From Carettochelys insculpta (lineage: Eukaryota; Chordata; Testudines; Carettochelyidae): a DNA stretch of 64,000 nucleotides. The notes beneath the pieces were generated by a model. It saw only the letters and a program-made list of their open reading frames with translations. It was not told the origin of the DNA and made no database searches. The DNA lies in contig NC_134144.1 in the NCBI RefSeq assembly GCF_033958435.1, positions 8,426,010 through 8,490,009 of the forward strand, written 5' to 3'. Positions 35,455 through 48,566 of the stretch are shown here, in pieces. A program made the translations under genes and the position numbers. Position 1 is the first letter of the stretch, and each line of letters opens with the position of its first letter.

Positions 35455-35545
35455 GCCCACGAGCAGCCCTTTAGCACCTTAAAGACTAACAGTTTTATCT
35501 ATTAGGTAATGATCTTTCGTGGGTCAAACCCACTTCATGGGAGAG
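35455..35545 (+). mobile_element. Turtle-type SINE fragment
   Basis: GAGCAGCCCTTTAGCACCTT, AAAGACTAACAG and ATGATCTTTCGTGGGTCAAA then CCCACTTCATGG match the SINE body. Confidence 0.75.
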
Positions 35546-36110
35546 AGAAAGGTGTGAATGGGAAATTTAAATTGAATCACAGAGACAGTTTCAACCTCAC
35601 AGCGCACTGTATCTTGCTACAATTCAGCAAGGATTTTTCTAGCACCAGATACAAAATTATAAAGATGAAGAAAACATTTGACCTCTCTCCTTCTTCCACC
35701 CCTCCATTCATAACATCAGTAAATACCCGAATGACATGAAACTAAGGTCTCATTTACACTTCCCTACTTGACCATTGTTTTTTAATGTTTACATTTTCAG
35801 TTTTATGTCTCAAAATCTCAATCATGTTCCCAACATCCAGATACCAAAATGTTTAAATATTTCAAATAAGAGGGGGAGGAGAGGAGAGGGGGAAGGAAGG
35901 AGGCCTGAGAGGGAAGTCAGGAAACTAGGGAAGACAGAGTGGTGTTGTGTCTTGAGAATAGAGCTGGGTCCTGAGGATAGACTTAAATATGGTTGAGAGA
36001 GTCAGGGGTCTGGAAGCAGAGCAGAACAGTGTTCTTTGGAGATGTGTTAGGCACTATAGAAGTTAGGATAAGGCTGTCAGTGGCCACCTAACAATGTAGA
36101 TCCTCTAGCC

Positions 36111-36408
36111 AAGGGGTCAGCAACTTCTCCAAGGCAGAAAGCCAAAATTTCACCTTTTGATCTCTATGTATGTTCCATGTTCCAGTGATACTTTTGAAAG
36201 TGACTAATAGTCCTAAGAAATAGCAGCGCTTTACAATTTAGCGGCTGGTAGCATTAGCTGGCTTTTTGTTAATCCACAGGCGGCCTGGCTTTGAGCAAGC
36301 TCCCAGCTCCATGGGGGAGGAGGGGCGGGACTGAGCTCCTACCTCAATGCTGATGAAATTCAGCTCTCCTGCCACTCCTGGGACTGGGCTGACGGTTACT
36401 GACCCCAG
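36111..36408. mobile_element. hAT-like (Charlie-type) element
   Basis: AAGGGGTCAGCAACTT at the left and GGTTACTGACCCCAG at the right are inverted ends. Flanks CTCTAGCC (36103-36110) and CTTTAGCC (36409-36416) match at seven of eight bases, a near-intact hAT duplication. Confidence 0.78.
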
Positions 36409-36416
36409 CTTTAGCC

Positions 36417-38260
36417 CATGTCTCTGACAACCAATATCTCTGTCACCTGGTGATTACTGACTATAAAAATAATAAAGGAGAGGAGTCAATTTTATATAAA
36501 CTGAACAAACAGAAATGTAAAGGTAAATGTAAAAAATAAGGGAGACAAAAGGGATAACTGTAAACAACATAAATCATAAAACGAATATAGCAGTCGGTTG
36601 CCCTGGTGTAAAAACAAGACCCACTATAAAACTGATGGCCAGGAAACAATTAAGGTAAGTACAAACGTTTTATGGGAACCTTCTTCAAAGTTCCTATCGG
36701 TTTCTCAGTACCTTGGATCTGTCGGCCCACGTGGAGCTTTCAGAGAAGAACACCGCGTGATCCCTCGGTGTCGGCTGGAGTGTGTCAGGAGATACAGGCT
36801 GCCGGCTGCGTCAGAGTCTTCTGGTGACAAGCGGCTGGCTGGCGTGTTGACCGGAGTCTGTATCATGCACTGGGGTGAAGACCCACACAACTCTGCTGCT
36901 GAGATGGACAGTGTCCAACTGATCCTGTGCCAGCCATTTAACATTCTAAGGTGGGAAAACCCCTGCCAGAATGTGGGGGAAACCCCTCAGGCTTTCTGAC
37001 TGGAATCCGGTTTTGACTGGAATTTGTTTGCCACAAGAAAAAGGCGGGAAGACCTAACGGTCAACTTGAAGATCGCCTGACCAAAGGATCATTTTGTGAA
37101 ACAAAATGGATTCCCTGCCATTAACACATATCCAAATAATATTAACATAAAAAGCTTGGATTTTTAGCCTTAACAGATGATACTGTACCATGTGCCATGA
37201 GCTCCTGGGCTGCAGGGAGAAAGAGAGGCACTAGCTACATGGAGCTCTGGTGTTGTTGGTTTTTTTGTTTGGTTGGTTTTTTGGGGTTTTTTTTTTGGTT
37301 TTTTGACCACTTGGTCCTACCTCTCCTTCAGGCTCCTCAGTATAAAATATATCCAGACACCCCAGTTCCTTCAGGTCTCAAACTCCAAGTGAGACACAAT
37401 TCTCCCTGGCTGGACAAAGATGGTTCTGCAAAACAAAACCTCTCCCTCTTTCATGCTAACTCTCAACCTGGCCCTTCTATTATAGTTCACTCTCTAGGTA
37501 GGGTGACAGGAGTCCAGTTTTTTAGACTGGAACACCCAATGTCAAAGGGACCCACAGCTGGTGGGAGCTGTGGAGGCAGCGCCTGCAGGTGGAGGCAAGG
37601 CACTGAGCCACCCGGTTGTGCCTCCACCTGGCACCACCCCAGAGGTTGCACCCCCAGTCAGACTTCTCACCCTCTCCCAATATCCTAACCTCAAGCACCA
37701 GCCCTATGAAAATGAGGAGAATGAATGAGGGCGGGAGGAAGGATGGAAGGAATGGGGCAGAGCCTCGTGGTAGGGCTGTTTGCTAGCTTCTCTTGCAATA
37801 GACCTACATTTTAAAATGAACAGTTCAAACTTCCCACCTCCAGGCAGCTAATTTTACGGTCATTCTGTTCTAGCTGTAAATCTGCATCCTTCTCTTGTCA
37901 TGGAAACTGACATATAGAAATATGAGAATGCCTTTAAAATGTATAACAAAGAAAAGATGCTGCCATTATTTCCTATTTATCGTGTATTGTAAAACACAAT
38001 TGTTCTTTCTCCGTGAAGTTATATTTCAGAGTGAAGCCTGAAATGTTGCTGAAAACCTAAGATGCTATATCCACATTAACCTTCTAGATTACTTAGCACA
38101 GTGTGTATCAAACTGCATTGTATTAGCACATTAAACTGAATTTTCTATTACCAAAAATCCATGGTTCAGGAGGACAGCATATATTAATTCATAAACATTT
38201 CATAGCTCTGCCTAATGTAGCAATAATAGGAAAGAGCAGTCCTAGATCAAACTAAAACTA
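36417..38260. other. Intergenic, unassigned
   Basis: Non-coding. Open frames at 36598-36999 and 37197-37688 have no domain I recognise; the second crosses a T-homopolymer-rich tract at 37255-37305 and is not gene-like. Some of this may be old LTR or LINE material. Confidence 0.35.
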
Positions 38261-38459
38261 TGAGAAGTCCTGTGGCACCTTATAGACTGACAGTTTTTGG
38301 AGCATAAACTTCAGTGGGCAAAGACCTGCTTCATCAGAGGCATGTGACTTCGCCCACGAAAGCTTATGCGTCAAAAAATCTGCTAGTCTGTAAGGTGCCA
38401 CAGGAATTCTCACTGTTTTTGTGGACACAGACTAACATGGCTACCCCTCTGATACTAGT
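38261..38459 (-). mobile_element. Turtle-type SINE, fold-back form
   Basis: On the - strand, head ATCAGAGGGGTAGCCATG then TTAGTCTGTGTCCACA, forward body, and an inverted body. On the + strand, AGTCCTGTGGCACCTTATAG near the left pairs with TGTAAGGTGCCACAGGAATT at 38390-38409. Confidence 0.87.
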
Positions 38460-38483
38460 TCAGACTGTTTATTGTGAGGATAT

Positions 38484-38821
38484 TCAGTAAACTCTTCCAT
38501 ATCTGGCAGCCCCGGGACCAGAAGGTTGCCAGATATTCAAATATTCTGGATAATAGAGAGGTATACCTAGCTATACATAATACTAAAGAAAAGCATGATT
38601 AGATATTAAGAAACAAACAAAAATGTATGCAGAGTACTTTATTTACCAACAACAGTAGTATTGTACACTGTAAACTTATCCTGTATTTGCTGTATTTATT
38701 TGTATTTACTTTCCCTATATTGTACTTACAGAAAATGTAACTAAAATGTACTTATGGTTAAAATGCTGGTTATTTGAGAGTTCTGGATAATAGAATGCCA
38801 GATATGAAAGAGTTTACTGTA
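38484..38821 (+). mobile_element. Tigger-like non-autonomous DNA transposon
   Basis: CAGTAAACTCTTCCATATCT opens and AGATATGAAAGAGTTTACTG then TA closes it: inverted ends of about 24 bp. Second of three family members in the window. Confidence 0.8.
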
Positions 38822-39181
38822 CTATTGCTGATCCCATGCAAGGAATATGCACTAAGCAAAGAAAGAAGGATCAATAAAAGCCATAAAAATGCGCTTTGAT
38901 ATTGCCTTAGCTATGTGGGGTACCGCAGGGGTTGTAAACTTTGGTTGAATAGAAAAAAAAGCATAATAATTAATCATTCTAATTATTTTTAAAACAGAGG
39001 AATATATTTTGTTGTGTCTTTGAAGTGGGTGAATATTATTTGCAAGCTGTTTATTTTTAAGGGGTATATTCCTCCCCAGAGGCGGAACATCCAGGTGTGC
39101 AATTTGCTCGGTCATTTTCCACTTACAGGCAGAATGGATCCTGAGGAGCAGACCATCCCTGAATCAGACTAGCTCTGCTTG

Positions 39182-39500
39182 TACAGTCTGAACCTCTCTA
39201 GTCTGGAACTTTCTCATTTGGCAACATCTGTGATCCAGCATGATTTTAGTTACCTGGATGACCACTCACTGATGTGGCCAAGAGTCCCACGGTTCCATAA
39301 AATTTGTTTCCAGCCACCAGTCCTGGCTCTCAGTGTTTTGTGCTGTTATTTGGCTATAATTTACCTCTAAGTGTCTTCTAAGAGCCCAATAAGCAATGGA
39401 AGTGTTGGTAATGCTGATAAACGATATTGACCTCCAGTGGTCCAGCAAATGCTCTCATCCGGTACTGGTCCAAAGGGCGCTGGATTAGAGAGGTTCAACA
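39182..39500 (-). mobile_element. TIR DNA transposon, ACAGGTTGAACC family
   Basis: TACAGTCTGAACCTCTCTAG and GATTAGAGAGGTTCAACAG form the ends. The interior has CAGTGTTTTGTGCTGTTA, the complement of the motif in the 12299 copy, so this copy is reversed. Confidence 0.75.
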
Positions 39501-40081
39501 GAAGAAAGGGAGTCATGTTTGAGAAGTGACCTAGACTGGACAGGGGACAGCAGCTCAGGAAGGCATATTAAGGCCAAGTATTGAAGGCATATGAAGGCCA
39601 AGGCTAAAAGCAGACAATTTATCCAGGCTGTTTAACACAAGCCACTCAGCATGTTTGTGTTTCCTATAGATTTACCTGTTGGCTGTGAAGATTATTGCAA
39701 AGGAAACTGTTTAGAAAGCACACTCCATCAACCTGCTCCTTACTCCACCCTCCCTTTTCTCCTGTAAAGGAGCAGCCCTCATGTTCAAGACCTAAAGCTC
39801 TTCCTTTATGTACCAATGCAGGGGGATTGGATCTCACTTTGTGCAGCTTATATGCAGTTTGCAATTTCTCAATAGGAGCATGTAAGACAAATGAAAAGGC
39901 TGCCAACTCTTGCAATATTTGATGTGTTTCTAAAAGCCCAACTTGCTGAACAAAAGGGACTGCTTGAGAATCTCATCTTTGGTTTTCAAAAAGTACATTT
40001 CTAGTTCTCATTTCTGAACCCGAAATAAGCAAAACGTAGTCCAAAATAGTGTGTGCACACAATCAAGCCCATATCAGAAAT

Positions 40082-40966
40082 ACTATGTCTACACTGCAGC
40101 TTTATTTCAGAATAAATTATTGTGGAATAGTTTATTTTGTAATATCCCACAATGCCCCACAGTCCTCCACTCTGGCCACTTCCATTTCCATTGCTTTCCA
40201 GGTGCACAGGAATTAGGTAACAGGAAGCCCACGAATTTGAATTCAGCACCAGGAAGCCTGTGGCTGTGTGGTCATGCTTGCTTGAGAGGCTGTGATACTT
40301 TTTGCTTTCTTTGCCATCAGCCCTGTGAGAGCCTTTTACCCATTAAAATTAGCCCCAACACAGAGTTCATGGTTCTGTCTCTACCTCTGCAAGATGAGCA
40401 CTTGGATTATTTTTTCTGAGCTGGTGCCAGCCCCTGCCCTGCCGCACCATGTGGCAGTTGGGCTTTTGGGCATCGGGGGGAATGTGTGTGCTTGTGTGAG
40501 TGGCTGAGAAACTTCTTTTCTGCGGTTTGCATTTGTGCAGGAGGCCCCGCTCCCTCTCCCAAAGGCGCCATGAGGTCAGGGTCTTTCCTGTGTCCAACTG
40601 CATCAGTGCAGACCATGCTGCCAGACAGCATCTACGGATAGGAAATATTTTTGGGGACTATGTAAACTGGCCATTCATCCTCCAATCCTCCCAACCCCCA
40701 CCCATGGGATGAGGGGTCCAGCCCCCTGACAGTCAGTGAGGGCTGGCCCCCCACCTGAGCACTACTGCATGTTGAAATTTAGTGAAAGAGGAACTTCAAA
40801 AGAGGAATGAAAGTATAGACACAGACGATGGGTGTACAGAATTCAAAGTAAGCTGTCCACTGTTTTGAAATTATTTTGAAATAGCAGTTTTGCTGTGTAG
40901 ACGCTCCCAAATTATTTCAGGATAGTGGATGTTATTCCAAAATAACTTTCCAATGTAGACACACCC
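40082..40966. mobile_element. Harbinger-like element, about 885 bp
   Basis: TATGTCTACACTGCAGCTTT and TTTCCAATGTAGACACACCC are the ends; inner arms carry ATTTCAGAATAAA and TTATTCCAAAATAA. TTA (40967-40969) flanks the right side; the left duplication is lost. Short frames inside show no transposase. Confidence 0.7.
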
Positions 40967-40969
40967 TTA

Positions 40970-41245
40970 GGCTATGGCTACACTATTGTTGCTATATCGG
41001 GATTCGTTTGTACCCCAAAATAGCAATTCTGGGGTTGAATGCAGCACTCAAAATATCAGCACTATCTCGAGCATGGTATTCAGTTTCTGCTAACCCTCAT
41101 CGTGTGAGGGTTAGCAGAAACCTCTGAAGAGCCCCTTGTTTTGAACTTCCTGTTTGAAATAAAGTAACTTGAAATACCTTATGTAATTTGCATTGCACAA
41201 ACTGCGTAAGTTATTTCGAGTTACGGCTACAGTGTAGCTGTAGCC
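40970..41245. mobile_element. Harbinger-like MITE abutting the previous element
   Basis: GGCTATGGCTACACTATTG and AGTGTAGCTGTAGCC ends; TTA at 40967-40969 and 41246-41248. Its left TTA is the right border of the preceding element. Confidence 0.82.
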
Positions 41246-42677
41246 TTAGTGATTAACTGAAGTGTTCTTTTGTAACTCGGAAGCTTGCCTTTTCCCACCT
41301 GATTCAGAGGAACGATTTGAATATCCAGCTGATACTTCGCAGGCGAATGCCTTAATGGCTATACAGCCACTCACCCATTGACCCAAAGAATATTTCAATA
41401 CCTGTACAATGTGGAATACCTTCAACACGAACGCTTGAGGACACCTTCCCCACTTACGTGAGACAGTCTATGGATGTACGGTTAAAGCATTCCCCCAGAA
41501 ACATCACACAAGCTGAGTTTAAATCTCTCCTTTGGAGCTGGCATTCCAGCCTCCCCATCTGAGCCAAGTAAACTAACCACTATTTACTGGCCCAACATGG
41601 ACTTTTTCAATTCTGCCAACAAATGCCTGGAACACTTCCCTGATTTTTCAGGTGACTCAGCAATGAGACAACTACAAAGCCCACCATTGTTTGCCAAACT
41701 CTGGCTTTAATGATGGGGTTTAAAAACACCCTCATGGTTGTGTTAGCAGCCCCCTCCCTCAGTTACACCCTATTGTTCCTCTGAGCGTTGTCAGCACACT
41801 GCTCTCAGCATCTGCTCGGCTTCTCCTGAGTACTCAGCTCAGTCTTATTTTCAAGTTTAAACAAAACAGCCCTTTGCAAGGTTTGAGTTTTGAATTCTTC
41901 TTTACAGACTGCAAAGCTACTAGTCCTGGTCCCTTAAAGGAACAGTAATTATTTTTTTCTCCTGAATGTTAATTATTCCTGGAACCATTTCCTCTCTACC
42001 TGTATCTTTTATTTCCTAAGATCTTGCATTCATAAGTCTTCCAAAATCTTAAAGGGCTATGCCAGGAGACAGGGTGGGCTGAACCCTAGGCCCCCACTGC
42101 CCTTCAGGGGACAGACCACCTCTGTCACAGTCTGTCAAAGAATGTAAAGTAGGCAGCAATGTCACAGAAGTTTTCATGAGAAACTAAAACTGCTGCCAAT
42201 ATCAAAACCAATTAAATCATTTTTAAAAGGGCCTTTTTTATTGGCAAAAATTTGTATAGGGCGAAAATTTTCAACTAGCTTTTCAGTGTCTGCAGAGCTT
42301 GACTGAAAAGAGGTAGGCTTAGGAGAGTATTGTTTTCCCCCATTCCCTCACAGCCCCTTGTACCTGTGTGCTAAGTACTTTTCAGAGGAGTTTTGCATGT
42401 GTGTTGCCTCTGAAGAGGCAGAGAGTTCCACTCATCAGGGCTCCTGTCCTTCATGCTTCCCTTTCAGCCTTGTGGAATACCACAGCACTCTCATCTCAAA
42501 AAGACAGCATCTACTTTCACATGGCAAGCAGTGCTCTAACGAGAGTGCCTCTGATTGCACTTTAGAACGTATGTTACCTAGCCATCCATATGCCCCCATC
42601 AGTAGAAGGAAATAAAAGATGCCTTCAGGGAGATGCCAGATTTATGTCAGGGGTAACAACACAGATGCATATTCCTG
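41246..42677. other. Intergenic, nothing recognised
   Basis: Non-coding. The stretch 41500-42130 is rather C/T-rich with CCTCTGTCACAGTCTG near its end and could be an old LTR, but no paired ends are seen. Confidence 0.3.
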
Positions 42678-42693
42678 TGCTGCCATCTTGTGG
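42678..42693 (-). promoter_or_regulatory. CTCF-type motif
   Basis: The - strand reads CCACAAGATGGCAGCA, agreeing with the CTCF core (CCASYAGRKGGCRSYR) at all but one position. It faces away from the + strand motif at 48567. Confidence 0.6.
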
Positions 42694-42764
42694 TTCTGGG
42701 TGAAAGAAGCCATTTGTGAAGAAAAGCAACTGAGGAGAAGTTGGACTCTGCTTGTGTTTAAAAT

Positions 42765-43415
42765 ATCATAGAATCATAGAATGCTAGGGCTGGAAGGGAC
42801 CCCAGGAGGTCATCGATTCCAGCCGCCTGCCTACAGCAGGATCAACCCCAACTAAATCATCCCACCCAGGAATATGTCAAGCCGGGACTCCAAAACCTCC
42901 AGAGATGGAGACTCCACCACCTTCCTCAGCAACGCAGTCCAGTGCTTCACCACCCTGCTGGTGAAATAGTTTTTCCCAAGATCCAACCCACACTTCTCCC
43001 TCTGTAACTCCAGACCACTGCTCCCTGTTCTGTCGTCTGTCACCACTGAGAACAGCCTCCCTCCATCCACCCTAGAACCCCCTTCAGGAAGTTGAAGGCT
43101 GCCATCAAATCGCCCTTCACTCTCCTCTTCTGCAAACCAAACAAGCCCAAATCTCCCAGGCCCTCCCCGCAGGTCACGCACTCCAGCCCCACACTCACCC
43201 TCACCGCCCTCTGCCAAACCCGCTCCAATGGGTCCACACACCCTCTATACTGGGAGGCCCAGCACTAGACGCAACACCTTAGATGTGGCACCACCAGCAC
43301 TGAGCAGAGGGGAACAATAACTCCCTTAGATCTGCTGGAAATGCTTCTCCTAATGCACCCCAATATGCTGTTAGCCTTCTTGGCTACAAGGGCACACTGC
43401 TGGCTCATACCCAGC
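42765..43415 (-). mobile_element. CR1 LINE, 3' fragment
   Basis: TCATAGAATCATAGAATG at the left edge is the complement of the CR1 3' tail, and AGGGCTGGAAGGGACCCCAG follows. On the - strand, decayed reverse transcriptase sequence reads [19 protein letters not shown] and [12 protein letters not shown], typical of CR1 ORF2 near its C-terminus. Frames are broken; 5' truncated. Confidence 0.92.
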
Positions 43416-44819
43416 CTCCCATATGATGCTTGGTTTAGCATATGGCAACTACACAAAAAGTTCAGCCATGAAAAGTCTTTCACTATATAACTACATATTT
43501 CAGTGCAACAAGGTCTTTGTCCTATAGACACATTCATGCTTAAAGGTAATTCTCTGATCCCTGCGCTGGCTGCCATGAGCCAACTAGATGTAATTAAGGG
43601 ACCAGATTATCAAAAATACTAAGAACCTACAACTCTCACTGACACCACGCGTTGCTGAGGCTGCTCAGCCCTTCTGAAAGCCACATCTTAAGGATACTGA
43701 AATCTCAAGGTTGGGTTCTTGAGGTTGTAGAAGGTTGTAAAGAGAGTGGAGACTCAGGGCAGGGGGTGGGGGTAGCCACTGGCTTCTCCCCAGAGGTGGC
43801 CCAGGGTAGCAGGAAGCCACTCATTCCATCTGACAGCTTGTCCTCAGGGAAGTGGGACCATGCACGCCACCTTCTGGCTTTGCCTCATGGCTTACCTGGG
43901 GGGGTGCACATCCTGCCCACCAGCTTTTCCCTGGGGCTGACCCAGGGGAGAGTCAGTAGCTGCTCCCTGAGGCAGGCTGGGATGGCAGGTGCTGCTGGCC
44001 GGTAGCTGCTTGTTGGGGCACTTGATAACTCCCTTCGCCTGTCTCCTGTGGTCATTCTGTCCTTCTGCTTGCATGCTTGCTGCCTCCCTGTGGTTATGCC
44101 TGTGTATAACTGTCCCTTCCATCACACTCCTTTCCTTTCCCTTCTATATGAAACAATCATATTCCCATTGTCTTGTCACAACCAAACCCTGACGTTGGTT
44201 TAAGTGACAGTAAAAGAAAGCTGCATGCCAAATTTGGAGGTCCTAGTTCTTGCCCTCGAGGAGGAGTTCTTGAACGTATGGACTCTTGGACAGGCAGACA
44301 CACAGTCCTAAAATCTATGAGATAGCTCAGTAGCTGTCCAGCACACTTGTACTCTGTCCACCGTGTGAGCCCAGTGAGAGAACCAAGAGAGTGCAACATT
44401 CAGCCTCTCTGCCTTCTTGTACACATACGATCTTCTTTCTTCAAGCACTTCCTGAAAGTATTATTCTCTGAGTTCCTTTTAGACAATCATGCAATGCCCT
44501 TCCTCACAAGCTATTTATTGCAACACTGATTCATAGCCTGCATAAAATGCCTTAGTGTGAGACTGAAAGACTTACCTGTTTCATTTATCAAAAAAGGTTG
44601 AGAGATGACTTGACTGTGACATGTAAATACATGTGATGTAATCTTGTGATTCCAGGAGCTGAGGTTTTGAGAATATCTCCAGATCTCATGAGGCATGTGG
44701 TTAAATTGTGACAGACAGAAACTTTGCAAGTTAAACAATCATAAGCTTCATTGAAATTAATTGGCACACTTTCAGCTCTGCTGATGGATGCATATCAGTT
44801 TATATTGGAACAGTTAAAA

Positions 44820-46515
44820 AGAAGGGGGAAGGAATACACTTGGGAAGAACAGGTTAAAAATATTTAGATAAGATAGATGTATTCAAGGTGGCAGGGCTTG
44901 ATGAAACTCACCCAAGGGTACTTAAGAAACTAGCTGAAGCAATCTCAGAACCAGTAGCAATTAACTTTGAAAACTCCTGGAGGACAGGTGAACACTGCAA
45001 AAGGCAAACATAGTAACTGTTATTAAAAGGGGAAGAGGAACTGGGGAATTATAGACCAGCCATCCTAGTTTTGATACCTGGAAAATTACTAGAGCAAATT
45101 ATTAAATAACCAGTTTGTAATCACATGGGGGACAGTAGCATTATAAGGGCATGTATTTGGCAAGAAGAAATCGTGGCAAATTTACCTAATTTCCTTTCAC
45201 TGATAGGGTTACTGGCGTAATGGATAAAGGGAAGTAGGAGAGATGACATATCTTGAGTTTAGCAAGGCTTTTGGCACAGTCCCACGTGACAATCTCATAA
45301 GCAAACTAGGGAAATGTAGTCTAGATCCAATTACTACAAGGTAGCTACACAACTGGTTGAAACTTGGAGTGCATGTATAGGGGAGTCCCACAGGAGCCTG
45401 CCCTGCATACAGTATACTATTCAGTATTTTCATAAAAGACTTGGATAATGCAGTGGAAAGTATGCTTATAAAATGTGCAGAGTTAAGAGGGGTTGCAAGA
45501 ATCTTGGAGGCTAGGATTAGAATTCAAAATGTACTGGACAACCTGGAAGATCAGTCAGCATTCAACAATATGAAATTTTAAAAAAGACAAGAGCAAAGTA
45601 CTTCACTTAGGGAGGAAAAATCAAATACACAACTATGAGAGGGGAATAACTGGCTAGGTGGTAGTACTGCTAAAAGGATCTGGGGGGTATAGTGGGTCAC
45701 AAGTTGAATGTGAACCAGCAATATGCAGCAGCTGCAAAAAAAGCTAATTTTATTCTGGAGTATATTAGAAGGAATGTGGTATGTTAGACATGAGAGGTGA
45801 TTGTCCTGCTCTCTTCAGCAATGGAGAAGCCCCAGCTGGAGCACTGTCCAGTTGGAGATGCTGCATTTCAGGAAAGATGTGGACAAATTGGAGACAGTCC
45901 AGCAAAAAGCAACAAAACGATAAAAAGTTTAGTCTTGACCTATGAGAAAAAGTTAAAAACACTGGGCATGTTTAGTCTTGAGAAGTGAAGAATAGGGTGT
46001 GGAGGAGCTGATAGCAAATATGATAATGGCTGTTATCAGTGAGGACAGTGATCAATTACTCTCCATGGTCACCGAAGGTAGAGCAAGAAACAGTGAGTTT
46101 AATACAAAGTAATGGAGATTTAGGTTACATATTAGGGGAAAAAAACATTCTGCTGATAAGATTACTTAAATTCTGGAAAGTATCAGAGAAGTAGCTGTGT
46201 TAGTCTGTATCCTCAAAAACAACAAGAAGTCCTGTGGCACCTTATAGACTAACATATTTTGGAGCAAAAGCTTCTCTGGGCAAAGACCCGCTTCGCCCAT
46301 GAAAGCTTATGCTCCAAATTTAGTCTATACAGTGCCACAGGACTTAAATTCTGGAAGAGGCTTCCGAGGAAAGTTGTGGAATCTCCATCACTGGAAGATT
46401 TTATGATAGGTTGGAGAAGTATTTGCCAAGGACGGCTGAGGTTTATTTGGTCCTTCCATAGCTGGACTGGATGACTTTTCCAGGTCGTTCCAGCCATGTG
46501 TTCCTATGATTCCAA
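44820..46515 (+). mobile_element. CR1-type LINE, long decayed copy
   Basis: Fragments of a reverse transcriptase are readable across frames: GFDETHPRVLKKLAEAI at about 44900 and later NWRTG-like ENSWRTGE. The 3' part has GGAGCACTGTCCAGTTGGAG and ends GGCTGGACTGGATGACTTTT then CAGGTCGTTCCAGCC, the CR1 3' UTR. Many stops and frameshifts. A SINE interrupts it at 46179-46341. Confidence 0.88.
46179..46341 (+). mobile_element. Turtle-type SINE inserted in the CR1, with 15-bp target duplication
   Basis: ACTTAAATTCTGGAA is repeated exactly at 46164-46178 and 46342-46356. Between them: head TATCAGAGAAGTAGCTGTGT, forward body AACAAGAAGTCCTGTGGCAC, then an inverted body ending TACAGTGCCACAGG. The duplication proves that the fold-back form moved as one unit. 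Confidence 0.93.
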
Positions 46516-47524
46516 TGCTCTCTCAACAAGAAAAAGAGTTAGATGCTTACTTTTTAAAAATGAAAGACATATTTTTTCTTTACATTTTAAAGTTCCTCAA
46601 AACAGCACTGGAAGAGCAGACTATAACAGGTGTTCTTTATCTGAGGAATACAGGTATGGTATGGCTCAGCAAGGTTACAGAACCTTTGTATGCTAATTAC
46701 CAGAAATAATTTCATTCCAGGATAACTAAAAATAAAAAAAAACAACCCTTTCCACCTGATTGTTGTTCTCATTTCCTTTCCCCTTTGTGGGTCTCACTCC
46801 TCTTTCTGTCATTAAATCTCAATTTAACATGGCAAAATTTGGTAACATTTACATTTCAAAAACATACACAAGTTTTATTATAAGCCTCTTATAGTCTGAG
46901 ATGCATGAGAAAGGATTTGTAATTCCAAAGTCTGCAATGCACTTGATTACATGGATCCCTATGGTGCCCGAGGCTTTAGTAAATAGATAAATGGTACTCT
47001 GAAGGAGTAATTGTTGGAAGAAACCCCTCTAAATGTTTTGTTTGATTGATATTGCAGAGGATTTGGAGGCACATAGCCAGGAGCAAGGCATAAGTTGATT
47101 TAACCAAAAGATTTTAGTAAGTGAATTAACATACGTTCCAGCTCCATTTCTGCAACTGTAGTGTGGTCCAAGGAGACACGATAATGAAATGCACTTATAA
47201 ACCACCTGTCCAAGAGCATCTCTATGTACCACACAATAAAATAAGTACAAAGCACATGGGTCCAGGTTTTCAAGACTGCTCAGCTCCTAATTACTCCCAT
47301 TTAGGCACTTGGATGAAGTGGCCAGATTTCCATAAACCTTCAGCTCATGCCTTGGAAATAACAGGTCAACAAGTGCTGAAAGAGCATCAAGCAGAGATAA
47401 AGGGTCTGGCAGCAAGGTGAATCCAGGAGCTCCCGGCAAACCTTTCAAAAGACAAAATGGAATGATTCCCAAATAGTGCAAAGAACAGGGAAGGAAATGA
47501 GTCAGCAAGCCCCAGCAAGAGATT
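46516..47524. other. Intergenic, nothing recognised
   Basis: Non-coding; only short frames without domains. No repeat named. Confidence 0.4.
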
Positions 47525-48330
47525 CATCTCTTTGTGTACTGTGCACACAGGCAAGGTACTGCTGCATGCTGGGGCGCAGTCCTTCTTGCTATGTGCGCTT
47601 TGGCTTTATGTGCCTGCTGCTCATTCTGGCAAGGTGTCTTGGTACAGCATAGGGATGTATATATGTGTGCACTACAAACTGGCAAGGAGATGTGTGTGCT
47701 GCATATTCTGCCGATGTCTGTGTAATGTAGATTGCTGATTAGTGTGTCTGCTTCCAGTGAGATATGTGGTGGTACGTGCTGCACACTTTCTCGGGGGTAA
47801 GTAGTGTGTTTTGGTTCAGTGTGAGGTTGTGTCTCTATGTGCCGCACGCTGGTAGAAGAGACAGGTGTGCTGTGTGTTGTGGTTCTGACATCCACCACCT
47901 CTAAGAAACAGGAAGAACAGCCCTTGCACCCCCTAACATAGGATCTTAGTGCTGACTGCAGCTATTACTGAAGTGTTGTTTTAACCGTTTTTAACACAGA
48001 GAAAGAAAACAACACAACATTGATATTTTAATGTTATTTTATCACCTTTCTGGCTCTATTGTAACATGGTGAGTTATGATGGGAGTGTGACTTGAATGTG
48101 TCAAATGAAAATTCATTCAGGCACATTAAATCTTTTCACCAGCAAAAAAGCAACCCTAGGATACAGCTGTGTGTTGCACACTGGCAGTAGGTGTGTGCAT
48201 TGGAGCTGGGGATGGGGCATGAGTGGCTGTGCGTTGCATACTGACGAGCGGTGCGTGTCAAACACTGGCAGGGTGCTAAGTCTGTGCCTTGCACACTTGT
48301 AGGGGGCGTGAGTGTGGACCGCACTCGAAG
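47525..48330 (+). repeat. Degenerate TG-rich repeat upstream of ACADL
   Basis: Loose repeats built on GTGTGCTGCACACTGGCAAG, for example GTGTACTGTGCACACAGGCA at 47534, TGCATATTCTGCC, GTGTTGCACACTGGCAGTAG near 48171 and GCCTTGCACACTTGTAGG near 48286. About 48000-48160 interrupts them. Spacing is irregular. Confidence 0.6.
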
Positions 48331-48566
48331 GGGGTGCAGAGACGTGTCCCCCTTGCCGCCGGGCCACGCGTGGGTGTGCGTTGCACCACGAGATGTGGGG
48401 CAAAGCGACCCACGCGGGCACTGCAGCATTGCCCCCACACGCGGTCTGCACCCGGCCAAGCGGAGCACTGGGCTGCGCGGCGCACAGGGGCTGCGGCTGT
48501 AGCCCTGCGTGCCTGCGTCACTGGGCTTGTGCGTGGCGGGGCGCGCTGCACGCCGGAGGCCGCTGC

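Noticed and set aside
37197..37688. 163-codon frame
   Set aside because: Passes through a T-rich homopolymer tract giving a false hydrophobic stretch; no recognisable family.
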